A stretch of DNA of 64,000 bases from a virus, in IMG/VR virus record IMGVR_UViG_3300027708_000060, positions 1 through 64,000 of that record, one strand, 5' to 3'. The notes below the pieces were generated by a model. The model ran no database searches. It saw only the letters and a program-made list of their open reading frames with translations, and was not told the origin of the DNA. Positions 54,408 to 62,839 of the stretch are shown here, piece by piece. The position numbers and the translations under genes were made by a program. Each line of letters opens with the position of its first letter. Positions within the stretch are counted from its first letter, which is position 1.

Positions 54408-56704
54408 TAAAGAGCACTTCCAATCCTCTTAAGTACATCACTTTCAGCAAGTTTTTTACCAATTAATTTAACCATACGATCTGTTTCTTGAACGCTTCCT
54501 TGAGCAATATTAACTTTCATTTGTAGATTAATAACTACATTTTTACCACTAGACATACCTTTAGCAGTTCCAATATTCATACCTTCAATAGGACCACCTA
54601 AATCTTCATTAAATCCTGCGCTAGTTAATGATGTTCCTAAACTTGGACTTGATAAACTTTTTATATTTACTGAGTGATTGCTTACAATTTTTTTAGCTTT
54701 TGTATTTTTTGCAATAGCCATAGATTGACCAGAAACACCCTTAGGTACTATAACTGAATTAGAACTAGCACTAATAGGGGTTGCAGGTGCCCCACTTAAA
54801 TAAGGAGCAGGGTTTATCTTTACTCCTTTTTCGTTAAGAATTTCAAAGTGAAGATGGGGACCAGTAGAGTTACCCGCTCCAGCGGCACCAGATTTACCTC
54901 CGGATTTACCAAGAGCTTGTCCAGGAGTTACTTTTTGTCCCCTAGAAACACTAACTTGAGACATGTGGGCATATCTAGATTTAGTACCATCATCATGTTG
55001 TACCTCAATCCAGTTACCATAACCCATAGCGTCATTGCCAAGATAACTAATGTGTCCATCGGTAACAGCGGTTAGTGTACTTCCTACGGCTGTACCAAAG
55101 TCAATACCTTTATGGTCAATAGATCCTTTACCTCCAGGAGATTCACGTTTTCCAAATTCAGAAGTAATGTGAGTTCCCTTTGGAACAGGGCTATAAAAAG
55201 ATAGCGGAGCAGAACTTCCAGAAGCTCCAGTACCTAAGTTACCGTGATCACTAGGGCCACCTTTACCACCAGCAGAAAGAATTTTAGCTACAAGTGCTTG
55301 AGTAGCAACTTCATCTGCAGTTCCTAGAGTACCTACAGTCCCTGCTTCAGCTAAAGCAGCTTGTGTTTCTAAAAGCCCAATCTCTCCTATCTTAATAAGA
55401 TTTTTTGGTTTTGATATAAATCTTCCAGCACCCTTTAAGAAACCACCCATCTTACCTAATAATGATTTTCCACCTGCAGCGGCACCAGCACCGCCCAAAA
55501 TTTTACTCATCATCTTGTAGCCCATATAGTCTTTTGCAAGACCCATAGCACCACCGGCTAAACCAGAAACAGTTCCTCCCATGCCACCAGCATTAGGGAA
55601 TGTTTGAAGAATACCCTTAAGAGTCATAAGACCCTGATTAACCGGACCAAGCAATCCTGCCATAGTGCTGTATGCATCATTAAGTGATGCAGCAGTACGA
55701 AGAGATGCATCATAACCACCGACTAAACCTTGTTCAGTTGCGGCAAGTTTTTTATTTTCACTAGAGTTAAATCTAAAGTTAGCACGAATAGGGCTGCTTT
55801 GATCTACGCCCATAGCATTAAGAATTGAGTTTGGGTCTTTCATTTGAGATGAAGTAAGCGAAGAGCCATTAGATGCACGAGCTAAAATACCTGCTTGAAT
55901 AGTCTGCATTAATGCTTGGTCGCCACCAGTAATTTGTTGAATGGTTGCATAACCCTTACTTCCAGGGTTTAATACCATTGCTGCTTGTTCTTTTGTAATC
56001 TTTTGTCCACGATACAAAAAGCTATATACGTCATTAATAATTTGGTTTGGCGGTTTTAAGTTACCTTGACGATCACGGATTTGAATGCCAGCACGTAAGA
56101 AACTCATGCCATTCATACCGGCCATACTTGCAGCAGCCTGTTCGTTGCTCATGCCAGTCATAGCACTTAGGCCAGCAAGTTGACCCATAATATTTTTAGA
56201 GCTTAGTGAATTAGCGGTATAACCACCTTGATACATTAAGTTCATTGCGGCCATGGTTGGACCCATAGCACTTGTTGCTCCGCCGCCTACTTGATTGTTA
56301 GCTTGAAGAATTGCAGTACGGGAGGACATGCCACTAAGTCCGGCATATGTATCCGCACCCATACGTTGCGTAACAGCAGCCATAGTATTAGGTGCCATGG
56401 AGCTATAGACAGCCGCCCCAGCAGTTGCTACGCCAATACCTATACCTACTTTTTCAGCACGGGTAAACTCACCAAGGCCTAGGCGTCCAGCGCCAGGCCT
56501 TCCTGCACTCATTTTTCCTGTAGCGGCTTCGGTGTCTTTAATGGCTTTAGACCACTCATCAACCATTTGGTCTACAAGTTTTTTAGCCTCTTTAAAGTAT
56601 TTAATAAAGTTTTTAGGAAGACCATCAAAGTCAACATCATCCCCCATGGCAGAAAAAGGCGTAGACTCAGCATCCGATGGTGGGAACATACTTTGAGTTG
56701 CCAT
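54407..56704 (-). CDS. Tape measure protein with M23 endopeptidase domain, 765 aa
   Basis: AAGGCGGTGATGTAA precedes the ATG. Gly/Ala/Met-rich helical sequence and hydrophobic patches (GIGIGVATAGAAVYSSM, GLAGGAMGLAKDYMGYKMM) fill the first 450 residues. Residues about 510-625 form an M23 LytM-type peptidase: HKGIDFG supplies His and Asp, and HLHFE the second His, so metal ligands look complete. It should cleave peptidoglycan during DNA entry. Using about 1.5 angstrom per residue the tail would be near 110 nm. It sets tail length. Confidence 0.9.
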   Translation of the reverse strand: MATQSMFPPSDAESTPFSAMGDDVDFDGLPKNFIKYFKEAKKLVDQMVDEWSKAIKDTEAATGKMSAGRPGAGRLGLGEFTRAEKVGIGIGVATAGAAVYSSMAPNTMAAVTQRMGADTYAGLSGMSSRTAILQANNQVGGGATSAMGPTMAAMNLMYQGGYTANSLSSKNIMGQLAGLSAMTGMSNEQAAASMAGMNGMSFLRAGIQIRDRQGNLKPPNQIINDVYSFLYRGQKITKEQAAMVLNPGSKGYATIQQITGGDQALMQTIQAGILARASNGSSLTSSQMKDPNSILNAMGVDQSSPIRANFRFNSSENKKLAATEQGLVGGYDASLRTAASLNDAYSTMAGLLGPVNQGLMTLKGILQTFPNAGGMGGTVSGLAGGAMGLAKDYMGYKMMSKILGGAGAAAGGKSLLGKMGGFLKGAGRFISKPKNLIKIGEIGLLETQAALAEAGTVGTLGTADEVATQALVAKILSAGGKGGPSDHGNLGTGASGSSAPLSFYSPVPKGTHITSEFGKRESPGGKGSIDHKGIDFGTAVGSTLTAVTDGHISYLGNDAMGYGNWIEVQHDDGTKSRYAHMSQVSVSRGQKVTPGQALGKSGGKSGAAGAGNSTGPHLHFEILNEKGVKINPAPYLSGAPATPISASSNSVIVPKGVSGQSMAIAKNTKAKKIVSNHSVNIKSLSSPSLGTSLTSAGFNEDLGGPIEGMNIGTAKGMSSGKNVVINLQMKVNIAQGSVQETDRMVKLIGKKLAESDVLKRIGSAL

Positions 56705-56709
56705 TTACA

Positions 56710-56832
56710 TCACCGCCTTATTCTAGCCGTAGCTCTATCTAACCAATTTATACGTTCCCTCATACTAAGGTTACGTACCTCATTTAATGTCCACCCAGGA
56801 TAACTTTGGATCAATAGATCCTGCATATCCAT
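56710..56832 (-). CDS. Small ORF before the tape measure, possible assembly-chaperone extension, 40 aa
   Basis: The 40-codon frame (MDMQDLLIQSYPGWTLN...) ends 6 bases before the tape measure start and lies 23 bases after the stop of the upstream gp26/51-like gene, in another frame. Its sequence (YPGWTLNEVRNLSMRERINW) is conserved-looking. It may be reinitiated or expressed by a +1/-2 frameshift, similar in placement to tail-assembly-chaperone extensions. A -1 frameshift product stops quickly. Confidence 0.5.
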   Translation of the reverse strand: MDMQDLLIQSYPGWTLNEVRNLSMRERINWLDRATARIRR

Positions 56833-56854
56833 AAGCAGTTCGTAGTCAATCTCG

Positions 56855-57676
56855 TTAGCGAAACAACTCCGCTAAAGTTAGCGGAAGCGGTACCTCCGTG
56901 CCGCAAGACTGACATGGAATTTTTATTTCACTGAGTTGTGGGCCTGGGTTGCGGTTTGTAATCTCTTGCAAAATGTCTCTACGATCTTTTAAACTTAGTT
57001 TTCGAACATCGTCTAAACTAAGTACTGGAATATCGTTAATGGACTCAATGCAATTCTTCAAAAGAATTGTATCTAATTCTGCTGAAGTTTTATTGGTAGA
57101 CGTAACAATAGCTTTTTGCGTACTTCCAGTAGGAAGAGTTACTACTACATCTCCAACCTTACATTTAACGGTAAAAATATGGTCCCCATCAAGTTTTTTA
57201 AGGGGCACATCTTTAACCAAATCTATTTCAAATACCTGCTCTACGCCACAGCTTGGGCATTCTCCTGGTCCAAGTTTAACCTCAGTACCAAAAGTAGCAT
57301 TTCTAATAGCTAAAAGTAAAAGCTCACGATCTCCGGCATAGAGAGCATCTAACGTCTCTTTATCTGCGGGTTCATCGCCAATCTTTACTGTAGCTCTTTC
57401 TAGGATTGTTAGTAGGGCTTTACCTGGATCATTAATCTTAGAGATTAATTCCTCATCTATCCCATTTAATTCTCTAATCTCTGCTGTAGAAATTAAGCCC
57501 AAAAATGGATCTACTAAACCTCCCAATAGTTCAACCGTCGTATCAGGTGGCGGCAGTGTAGAAACCTTTTGGGTACTAGCTGCCACCACCGGATCCGGTG
57601 AAGTCATTGCCTTAGCTGCAATTTCATTTGCTAAAGCTGGATTGCTTGTCGCATTTATAGTCGTATCATTTGCCAT
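56855..57676 (-). CDS. T4 gp26/gp51-like baseplate-assembly protein with zinc ribbon, 273 aa
   Basis: AAAGGTAAATAAC precedes the ATG. CPSCG (about 140-144) and CQSCG (about 258-262) form a ribbon, with helical sequence between (DKETLDALYAGDRELLLLAI, SLDDVRKLSLKDRRDILQEI). This corresponds to T4-type baseplate hub-assembly or tail-chaperone proteins placed before the tape measure. The function is inferred from the pattern and from order. Confidence 0.68.
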   Translation of the reverse strand: MANDTTINATSNPALANEIAAKAMTSPDPVVAASTQKVSTLPPPDTTVELLGGLVDPFLGLISTAEIRELNGIDEELISKINDPGKALLTILERATVKIGDEPADKETLDALYAGDRELLLLAIRNATFGTEVKLGPGECPSCGVEQVFEIDLVKDVPLKKLDGDHIFTVKCKVGDVVVTLPTGSTQKAIVTSTNKTSAELDTILLKNCIESINDIPVLSLDDVRKLSLKDRRDILQEITNRNPGPQLSEIKIPCQSCGTEVPLPLTLAELFR

Positions 57677-57696
57677 GTTATTTACCTTTGTTTAAT

Positions 57697-58320
57697 TTAT
57701 CGTCCTAGGAAAGTCTTTCCATCGGCTGAACCTGTTGATGTGTAATCCTTTGCGTATTGTACATCAAAACCTTCATGAACTAGAACCATGTCTTCTACCA
57801 TAAGGGTATTAGCACCTGCGTCTAGATTACTGTAGGAAAGTGATGAGATCCAAGCATTATAAACACGGAAGCGAAGAGAGGTGTGTTGATCTTCAGGAAG
57901 TGCTGCTTGAGCTCCCGCACCTGTATCTGCTTGTGGATTAGGATGACTTAAAACTTGGATATCAAGGTCGCAACGAAATCCTTGTCCTACGCCTGTTGTA
58001 AGGCTAGGGGTTAGGACTGAGAATAGACGCTTCATCCATTTTGGATTTGAATCTTGTCCCAACAATACTCCTTTAGAAAGAGTAATTGGAGTAAACGCAG
58101 ATTGACCCGGGATCTGGTGAACGTTAGTATTGTATCCACCTTCACGGTAAGCAATTGGTTCAGTCGTTACAGATAGGCCAGATAGAGATACAAACCCCAT
58201 CTTCATTGGCTTATCGCCTTTGCCCCATTCTGTTGTTGGATTAAAAGTTACTAGGAACTTAAAATTACGGACTGGGTCCGTCATTAAGGTACTAAGTAGA
58301 TTTTCTGTTGGTGATGCCAT
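57697..58320 (-). CDS. Tail tube protein (T4 gp19-like), 207 aa
   Basis: GGAGATAAATAAAA precedes the ATG. NFKFLVTFNPTTEWGKGD, VSLSGLSVTTEPIAYREGGY and ITLSKGVLL are the tube-protein signature, including the beta-hairpin and characteristic Gly/Tyr turn. It forms the inner tail tube inside the sheath. Located directly downstream of the sheath gene. Confidence 0.92.
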   Translation of the reverse strand: MASPTENLLSTLMTDPVRNFKFLVTFNPTTEWGKGDKPMKMGFVSLSGLSVTTEPIAYREGGYNTNVHQIPGQSAFTPITLSKGVLLGQDSNPKWMKRLFSVLTPSLTTGVGQGFRCDLDIQVLSHPNPQADTGAGAQAALPEDQHTSLRFRVYNAWISSLSYSNLDAGANTLMVEDMVLVHEGFDVQYAKDYTSTGSADGKTFLGR

Positions 58321-58335
58321 TTTTATTTATCTCCT

Positions 58336-60345
58336 TTACGCTGAAGCGTTTCCGGTTAGTTGTCCAAGTTTAATGACAACGAACTCTGCTGGGTATTCAA
58401 GAGAAACTCCAACTTCAATATTAACTTTACCTTGCTGCATATCACTGAAGCTGGTTGTAGTTGCATCGCACTTTACGTAATATGCTTGAGTTGGGTTTGT
58501 TCCACGTAGGCCACCTGATTGCCAATAAGCAAGCAAGAAGCTATTTAAATTAGTGCGAATTTGAGCCCATAGACGTGAGTCATTGTTCTCAAACAAAGCA
58601 AATGATGTTAGATCATTCATAGACTTTTCAATGTAAATCAAAGAACGTCGAATGTTGATATAACGATTATTTGGAGTATTATCTAGAGTGCGACCACCCA
58701 TGATAACGATACCTGCGCCAGGAACCTGACGAATGGCGTTAATAGGGTCAACACTTGTATTAATGGCGTCTAGCTCAGCGTTAGTAAACAAGTGTTCAGT
58801 AGATACGGCAAGAGCCATAACATTTTGAAGACCTGCTGGAGTTTTAGATGGACCACGAGAAGCATCAGTTGCAATGTATTGACCAACAACACCAGCACCA
58901 GGAGCTTGTAGACGAGTTACGCCAATGCTCTTAGTTGTATCTGGGATGTTATACCAAGGATAGTAAGCTGCAGCAATATTTCCTGAAGTAGCTCCAGAAA
59001 AAATTGCGTATGTTGCAGTTACTTGAGTTTGTGCAGCTGTTGCTGACAGTCCAGAAGGAGTATCAAATACTGCAAAACAGTCAGTACGACTAGAAGCATA
59101 AACCACAGCATCGCCGTGAAGTTGTGCGGTTAGAGTACCTGTTGCAGCATATGGAGCATCTGGTGCGTAAATAACCAATGGGTTAACTATTGAATCAAAT
59201 GTTGTCCAAGCAGAAGCATAATCTGCACGTGCAACAGTTGTACCATCACTGCCCCCAGAAAGCGCAACAGGTGTTGCGTTAACTGCTGGAGACTTTGTAT
59301 TATCTAAACTATTAGAGATATTAATTACTGAAGTAGTATTAGAGTTAACAACAGATAAAACAAAATTTCTATCTGTCGAGGACATACTTAAATCGGTGTA
59401 AGACTCAAGCAAAGTTGTGGTTGAGTTTCCATTAACAGTAGTTGTCTGGTAAACCTCAAGACCAAAACGAGAAGCAGATCCTGCGGTTACAATCTTAACT
59501 GAATAAGCACCAGACCAAGCTCCTGCGCTAGCAGCGTTAATAGTAAATACTGTATTAGAAGCTGTTGTTACAGTAACAGTAGCTGTGGCAGAGGCACCAG
59601 TAACTGCAGTACCTGTAGCGGTACTTGTAACAGTAAACTGTGAGCTTGAGCGAGTAGCAATAGTTGCGCTACTTAAGTTAAATGCTGTTGTTGAAAGACC
59701 AGTAATAGTTACTGTCTGTCCAACGGCAAATGTGTTAGTAGCTGTGTATGTAACGGTATTACTTAGAGCCGTAGCTGTAGCTGTAGCACCAGTTACTGCG
59801 GTTCCTGTAGCAGCATTTGTTACTGTAAATTGTGAACCAGTAGCTGTAGCAATTGTTACAGAAGTTAAGTTAAAAGCAGCTGTAGATAAACCAGTAATAG
59901 ATACTGTTTGACCAGCTACAAACGTATTAGTTGCTGTATAGGTAACTGTACCGGATGCAGCTGATGCTGCGGTAACTGTAGCTGTAGTAGATTGACTAGA
60001 GGCTGCAGTAACTGTAGCAGTAGTGGTAGTAGTGGTTCCGGTACCATCGTTAATAGCGACAGTTCCTATTCCAGAACCTGATCCAATAACACGCTTTACA
60101 TATAGGTTGCGGCCGTTATTAGCAAAAAAGTTATAAGCAGCCCAAGTAGTTGGGTATAAGTCATTTAATCCACCAAAAGTCTTAACAAAATCTGGCCAAG
60201 TACTTACTTGTACAGGTGCTGATGTAGGACCTTGTGGAAGAATTCCAACAAATGCTCCGACAGCGTTTGCAGTATTTGCAGCCTGCACAGCTTGTGGAAG
60301 AGACACTTCTTGGATATAGACTCCGGGACGGGCAAGATTTGCCAT
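58336..60345 (-). CDS. Contractile tail sheath protein with duplicated beta-sandwich-like insertion, 669 aa
   Basis: AAAGGAGAAACCCCG precedes the ATG. ARPGVYIQEVSLPQAVQ, then GAFVGILPQGPTSAPVQVS and FVKTFGGLNDLYPTTW are typical of tail sheath N-termini. The C-terminal core (GRTLDNTPNNRYINIRRSL, EVGVSLEYPAEFVVIKL) is also typical. Residues about 130-257 carry two tandem copies of a Thr/Ala/Val-rich module (see 59575-59960). Other sheaths do not usually have this insertion, so it is probably surface decoration. Confidence 0.95.
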   Translation of the reverse strand: MANLARPGVYIQEVSLPQAVQAANTANAVGAFVGILPQGPTSAPVQVSTWPDFVKTFGGLNDLYPTTWAAYNFFANNGRNLYVKRVIGSGSGIGTVAINDGTGTTTTTTATVTAASSQSTTATVTAASAASGTVTYTATNTFVAGQTVSITGLSTAAFNLTSVTIATATGSQFTVTNAATGTAVTGATATATALSNTVTYTATNTFAVGQTVTITGLSTTAFNLSSATIATRSSSQFTVTSTATGTAVTGASATATVTVTTASNTVFTINAASAGAWSGAYSVKIVTAGSASRFGLEVYQTTTVNGNSTTTLLESYTDLSMSSTDRNFVLSVVNSNTTSVINISNSLDNTKSPAVNATPVALSGGSDGTTVARADYASAWTTFDSIVNPLVIYAPDAPYAATGTLTAQLHGDAVVYASSRTDCFAVFDTPSGLSATAAQTQVTATYAIFSGATSGNIAAAYYPWYNIPDTTKSIGVTRLQAPGAGVVGQYIATDASRGPSKTPAGLQNVMALAVSTEHLFTNAELDAINTSVDPINAIRQVPGAGIVIMGGRTLDNTPNNRYINIRRSLIYIEKSMNDLTSFALFENNDSRLWAQIRTNLNSFLLAYWQSGGLRGTNPTQAYYVKCDATTTSFSDMQQGKVNIEVGVSLEYPAEFVVIKLGQLTGNASA
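59575..59960. repeat. Tandem duplication of a beta-sandwich-like module in the sheath gene
   Basis: Two units of about 190 bp (about 59575-59765 and 59770-59960) encode nearly the same peptide. Each has a YTATNTF...GQTV.ITGLST..FNL...IA... FTV..ATGTAV pattern. A related module is in the baseplate J gene (about 48570-48765). Confidence 0.85.
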
Positions 60346-60378
60346 TCGGGGTTTCTCCTTTAGGGTTAGGTTGTTTTC

Positions 60379-60999
60379 TTAGTGAGACGGGGTTGTTTGC
60401 CAAATAGTTGCGTTAAGGGTAGTTTGATACCCTAGTGATGTATTGACATCGGTTACAGTATAAACTGCGCTGAGTTGATCAGGGAACAGTTCTGCACTGA
60501 TTCGAATATTATAGACATTACTGAATAGGCGTTTGCCACCTTCAGTAGTATCTCTTTTTGAGAAGCCCAACATATCTAGACGACGCATAGTGCTATCTTC
60601 TGGGATGGTGAGTTGCCCAAATCTAAGTGGTAGTCTGCCAGGTGCAAATAACTTAGCCATAATCTGACGATCATGACGAGGTTGACGAGACCATGTGGAG
60701 ACTTGGTAGATAAGGTCTACCGGGATAGGAAAGTTAACTGGTTGACTTTCAGTAGTGTAATTTGGAGTCATACCTTCAGGAGTATAGGTAAGGTCTACAC
60801 TTCCGCGATGAGCGCGTTCGATATCTTCACGAACACCTACTAAATCTAAAGTTATATACGGGTAGCTCTGTTGACGGATATCTTTATCTGGTTGGCCATA
60901 GTAAACAGCAACTGGGCGGGTGGCATTTCCACTATCAGATACTGTGATACCTGAGAGTAGAGTTTTTAATGCAGCATCCTCATTAATAATAAATGGCAT
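60379..60999 (-). CDS. Tail-terminator/completion-like protein, 206 aa
   Basis: The TAATG overlap places the start at 60999. VAVYYGQPDKDIRQQSYPYITLDL, EGMTPNYTTE and VDLIYQVSTWSRQPRHDRQI resemble tail-terminator or neck-completion proteins adjacent to the sheath in contractile phages. It probably caps the tail tube at the neck. Assigned by position and general features. Confidence 0.58.
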   Translation of the reverse strand: MPFIINEDAALKTLLSGITVSDSGNATRPVAVYYGQPDKDIRQQSYPYITLDLVGVREDIERAHRGSVDLTYTPEGMTPNYTTESQPVNFPIPVDLIYQVSTWSRQPRHDRQIMAKLFAPGRLPLRFGQLTIPEDSTMRRLDMLGFSKRDTTEGGKRLFSNVYNIRISAELFPDQLSAVYTVTDVNTSLGYQTTLNATIWQTTPSH

Positions 61000-61268
61000 T
61001 ATTTAACCCCTAAAACAAATGTGCGTAAAGCCGGAGCAGGAGGAACATGTTGAGTTCCATACTCTAATGTAAGTACGGCTTCTTCAATTTTTTGTGGGTA
61101 AGAAATAGAATGGCCAGTACCATTGTGAGAAATTTTAATATGATCTGTAATTTCTGCAGGCCAGCCATATGAAGTTGCATGGCTACGAAGCTTTGCAGTA
61201 TAGTGAGGGATTACTTGTTTTTCCGCTTTGACTATAGCACTATTGAAGAGTTTTTTAATATTAGCCAC
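60999..61268 (-). CDS. HK97 gp10-like head-tail protein, 89 aa (GTG start)
   Basis: The start is a GTG at 61268, overlapping the previous gene's end by 8 bases. ANIKKLFNSAIVKAEKQV is an amphipathic helix. LEYGTQHVPPAPALRTFV resembles the C-terminal end of HK97 gp10-type proteins, which join the head to the tail. Position between small membrane-like protein and tail-terminator genes fits. Confidence 0.6.
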   Translation of the reverse strand: MANIKKLFNSAIVKAEKQVIPHYTAKLRSHATSYGWPAEITDHIKISHNGTGHSISYPQKIEEAVLTLEYGTQHVPPAPALRTFVLGVK

Positions 61269-61422
61269 GGTTACGGAGCCACTTCGATAGCAAAAACCCC
61301 GCAGCAAAACCAACAACGATTTTCTTACCACCGTTTTGGTTAAGGCTGGCTAAGCCACGAACAAACTCCTGTTTATCGGCATCAGTCTCTTCACGAGCAA
61401 GCCGATTAGCTAAATTAATCAT
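61261..61422 (-). CDS. Small protein with C-terminal hydrophobic helix, 53 aa
   Basis: ATGGAGGAATT precedes the ATG at 61422. The 53-residue product (MINLANRLAREETDADK...) ends in KKIVVGFAAGFLLSKWLRNRG, a glycine-rich helix that may insert in a membrane. It overlaps the next gene by 8 bases. Function unknown; it could anchor an assembly complex or act in virion protein packing. Confidence 0.6.
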   Translation of the reverse strand: MINLANRLAREETDADKQEFVRGLASLNQNGGKKIVVGFAAGFLLSKWLRNRG

Positions 61423-61497
61423 AATTCCTCCATAGGAAGGCGCAGGGTGTTACAAGCAGGGTTCCAGATTGCTCTGGCGTCGTTCCCTATAATAAAC

Positions 61498-61521
61498 GAA
61501 AAAGCCCCCACTTGGGGGGCT
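61498..61521 (-). terminator. Rho-independent terminator
   Basis: Leftward: AGCCCCC/GGGGGCT stem (61503-61521) followed by TTTTTCG. It separates the Lys/Cys-rich cassette from the neck and tail genes. Confidence 0.85.
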
Positions 61522-61527
61522 AAGTCG

Positions 61528-61704
61528 TTACTTCTTTTTAGCTTTTTTTGCTTTACAATCTTTGCACTTACCGCAAGTACAGGCTTTCTTTTTGCCTTTA
61601 ACTTTATCGGCTAGCTTGGCATCATTCTTTTCGTCCTGCTTTTCAAACTTCTTCTTTTGAGCCGGGGTCATGCCTTTTTCAAACTTCTTATCATTGTGAG
61701 CCAT
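61528..61704 (-). CDS. Lys-rich Cys-cluster microprotein, 58 aa
   Basis: The 58-residue frame (MAHNDKKFEKGMTPAQKKKF...) contains a very basic body and CTCGKCKDCKAKK, a C-x-C-x2-C-x2-C cluster suited to zinc or copper. It is the last gene before the terminator in a chain of TAATG-coupled tiny proteins (61528-62247). The AT-rich Lys-rich composition suggests nucleic-acid binding; function unknown. Confidence 0.62.
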   Translation of the reverse strand: MAHNDKKFEKGMTPAQKKKFEKQDEKNDAKLADKVKGKKKACTCGKCKDCKAKKAKKK

Positions 61705-61847
61705 TACATGCCTTTCTTTCTTACTGCGCTAGTCTTCTTAGCCTTACTTTTTGAGTTAGACTTTTTAGCAAACTTTTTATTAGCAGCAGATAGGGTCTTC
61801 ATGCCATGCTTATCTTTTGGCTTACCACAGCCACAGGTAGCACACAT
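61704..61847 (-). CDS. Basic CxxC microprotein, 47 aa
   Basis: Starts with MCATCGCGKPKDKHG, giving C-x2-C-x-C, then a Lys/Ser-rich tail (KKFAKKSNSKSKAKKTS). TAATG overlaps with both neighbours. Likely binds metal and nucleic acid; no family recognised. Confidence 0.62.
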   Translation of the reverse strand: MCATCGCGKPKDKHGMKTLSAANKKFAKKSNSKSKAKKTSAVRKKGM

Positions 61848-62041
61848 TACTTCTTACCCCTACCCTTGATGTTATTAGTCTCACGGCCCTTGATGTTATC
61901 AGTCTTACGGCTTGGGTATGATCCTGAAGAGTCTTTTTTACTAACGCGCTCTTTGCCAGAATCAATGTGCATCTTCTTAGCGTTGTCTACAACTTTTCCA
62001 GTGCCTTTGCAGCTTTCGCAGGCTTTTGTTGGGGTTGCCAT
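61847..62041 (-). CDS. DnaJ-like CxxCxGxG microprotein with tandem repeat, 64 aa
   Basis: CESCKGTG (8-15) is a single DnaJ-type half-motif. The C-terminal half includes RKTDNIKGRETNNIKGR, from a 24-bp tandem duplication. Strongly basic. Coupled by TAATG. Function unknown. Confidence 0.62.
   Translation of the reverse strand: MATPTKACESCKGTGKVVDNAKKMHIDSGKERVSKKDSSGSYPSRKTDNIKGRETNNIKGRGKK
61865..61911. repeat. Two-copy 24-bp tandem repeat in a microprotein gene
   Basis: CTTGATGTTATTAGTCTCAC and CTTGATGTTATCAGTCTTAC follow each other with GGCC or GGC between. They encode two similar KT/ET-N/D-NIKGR peptides. It is probably a recent duplication. Confidence 0.75.
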
Positions 62042-62247
62042 TATTTCTTACCTTTCGTATGGGGGTTTTTCTTATGCCATTCTTTAGTTGCCTTGACGCC
62101 TTCTTTAACTGTCTTAGCTCCAGCTTTCTTGGTGAGGTTAATCTTATCCCACTTAGGGTCATTTTTCCCCGCATGGTCAACTATAACGTCGCCCTTTTTA
62201 TTCTTCTTTACTACGTGGACTTTGCCACTAACCTTTAGTTTTGCCAT
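62041..62247 (-). CDS. Basic small protein, 68 aa
   Basis: Starts at the ATG at 62247, after ACTATAGGGGTAAAA. The lysine-rich sequence (GKVHVVKKNKKGDVIVDH, GVKATKEWHKKNPHTKGKK) has no cysteines. It may be a DNA- or RNA-binding protein packaged or used late. First of the cassette. Confidence 0.6.
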   Translation of the reverse strand: MAKLKVSGKVHVVKKNKKGDVIVDHAGKNDPKWDKINLTKKAGAKTVKEGVKATKEWHKKNPHTKGKK

Positions 62248-62255
62248 TTTTACCC

Positions 62256-62837
62256 CTATAGTGAAGTCTGATCAAAGGCAGAATAACCAGCATAGCGCTG
62301 GAACTGCGCGTCATTTACTAGTTCTTCCGGATTTACCTGTTCACAGGATATCTGTAACAAGGTGTATTTGTTCTTAATTATACCGTGTGGTGATACCTGT
62401 GTCGGAGAGAATACTTCATTTCTGAATACGATTCTATCACGCAGGTATGCGTCTGGGTTTATCTCTATAGTTGAAAGCTCACGACGATTGGCCGCATTTC
62501 CACCATAAAAGTTTAGATGGTTTTCAATAACATCAACGTTAATTGTAACGGTTAAGATATCTGTGTTATAGAAACCACGGTCGTTCTGTACCGTAGCACC
62601 CTGCTCTAAATGGGCATTAACTACAGGTATAGTAAATGGGCTAAGCCACTTACGACCTCCACCAACTACTGATGAACCCACATCATAGATTGGATCTACC
62701 GCAGTATTTACTGGATCAAAAATCCACCAGTCTACAAATGTACCGACAGTCTGTACTAATTCAGTAATAGTACCGGAGACAAAAGACCCACGTTCATACT
62801 GGATGTTGAAGCGTCCCTCTTTTTGGTCTCCACGCAT
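62256..62837 (-). CDS. Neck / head-closure-like structural protein, 193 aa
   Basis: The start at 62837 (MRGDQKEGRF) is right after the upstream stop; the longer frame has no support. TVGTFVDWWIFDPVNTA, WLSPFTIPVVNAHLEQG and TVTINVDVIENHLNFYGG resemble contractile-phage neck or connector proteins. No enzymatic motif. Inferred from its place before the neck/tail operon. Confidence 0.55.
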   Translation of the reverse strand: MRGDQKEGRFNIQYERGSFVSGTITELVQTVGTFVDWWIFDPVNTAVDPIYDVGSSVVGGGRKWLSPFTIPVVNAHLEQGATVQNDRGFYNTDILTVTINVDVIENHLNFYGGNAANRRELSTIEINPDAYLRDRIVFRNEVFSPTQVSPHGIIKNKYTLLQISCEQVNPEELVNDAQFQRYAGYSAFDQTSL

Positions 62838-62839
62838 CT

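Noticed and set aside
56855-57676. -1 frameshift into the small ORF before the tape measure
   Set aside because: A -1 shift meets a stop after about 20 codons; the small ORF is in the +1/-2 frame, so the standard -1 mechanism does not fit.
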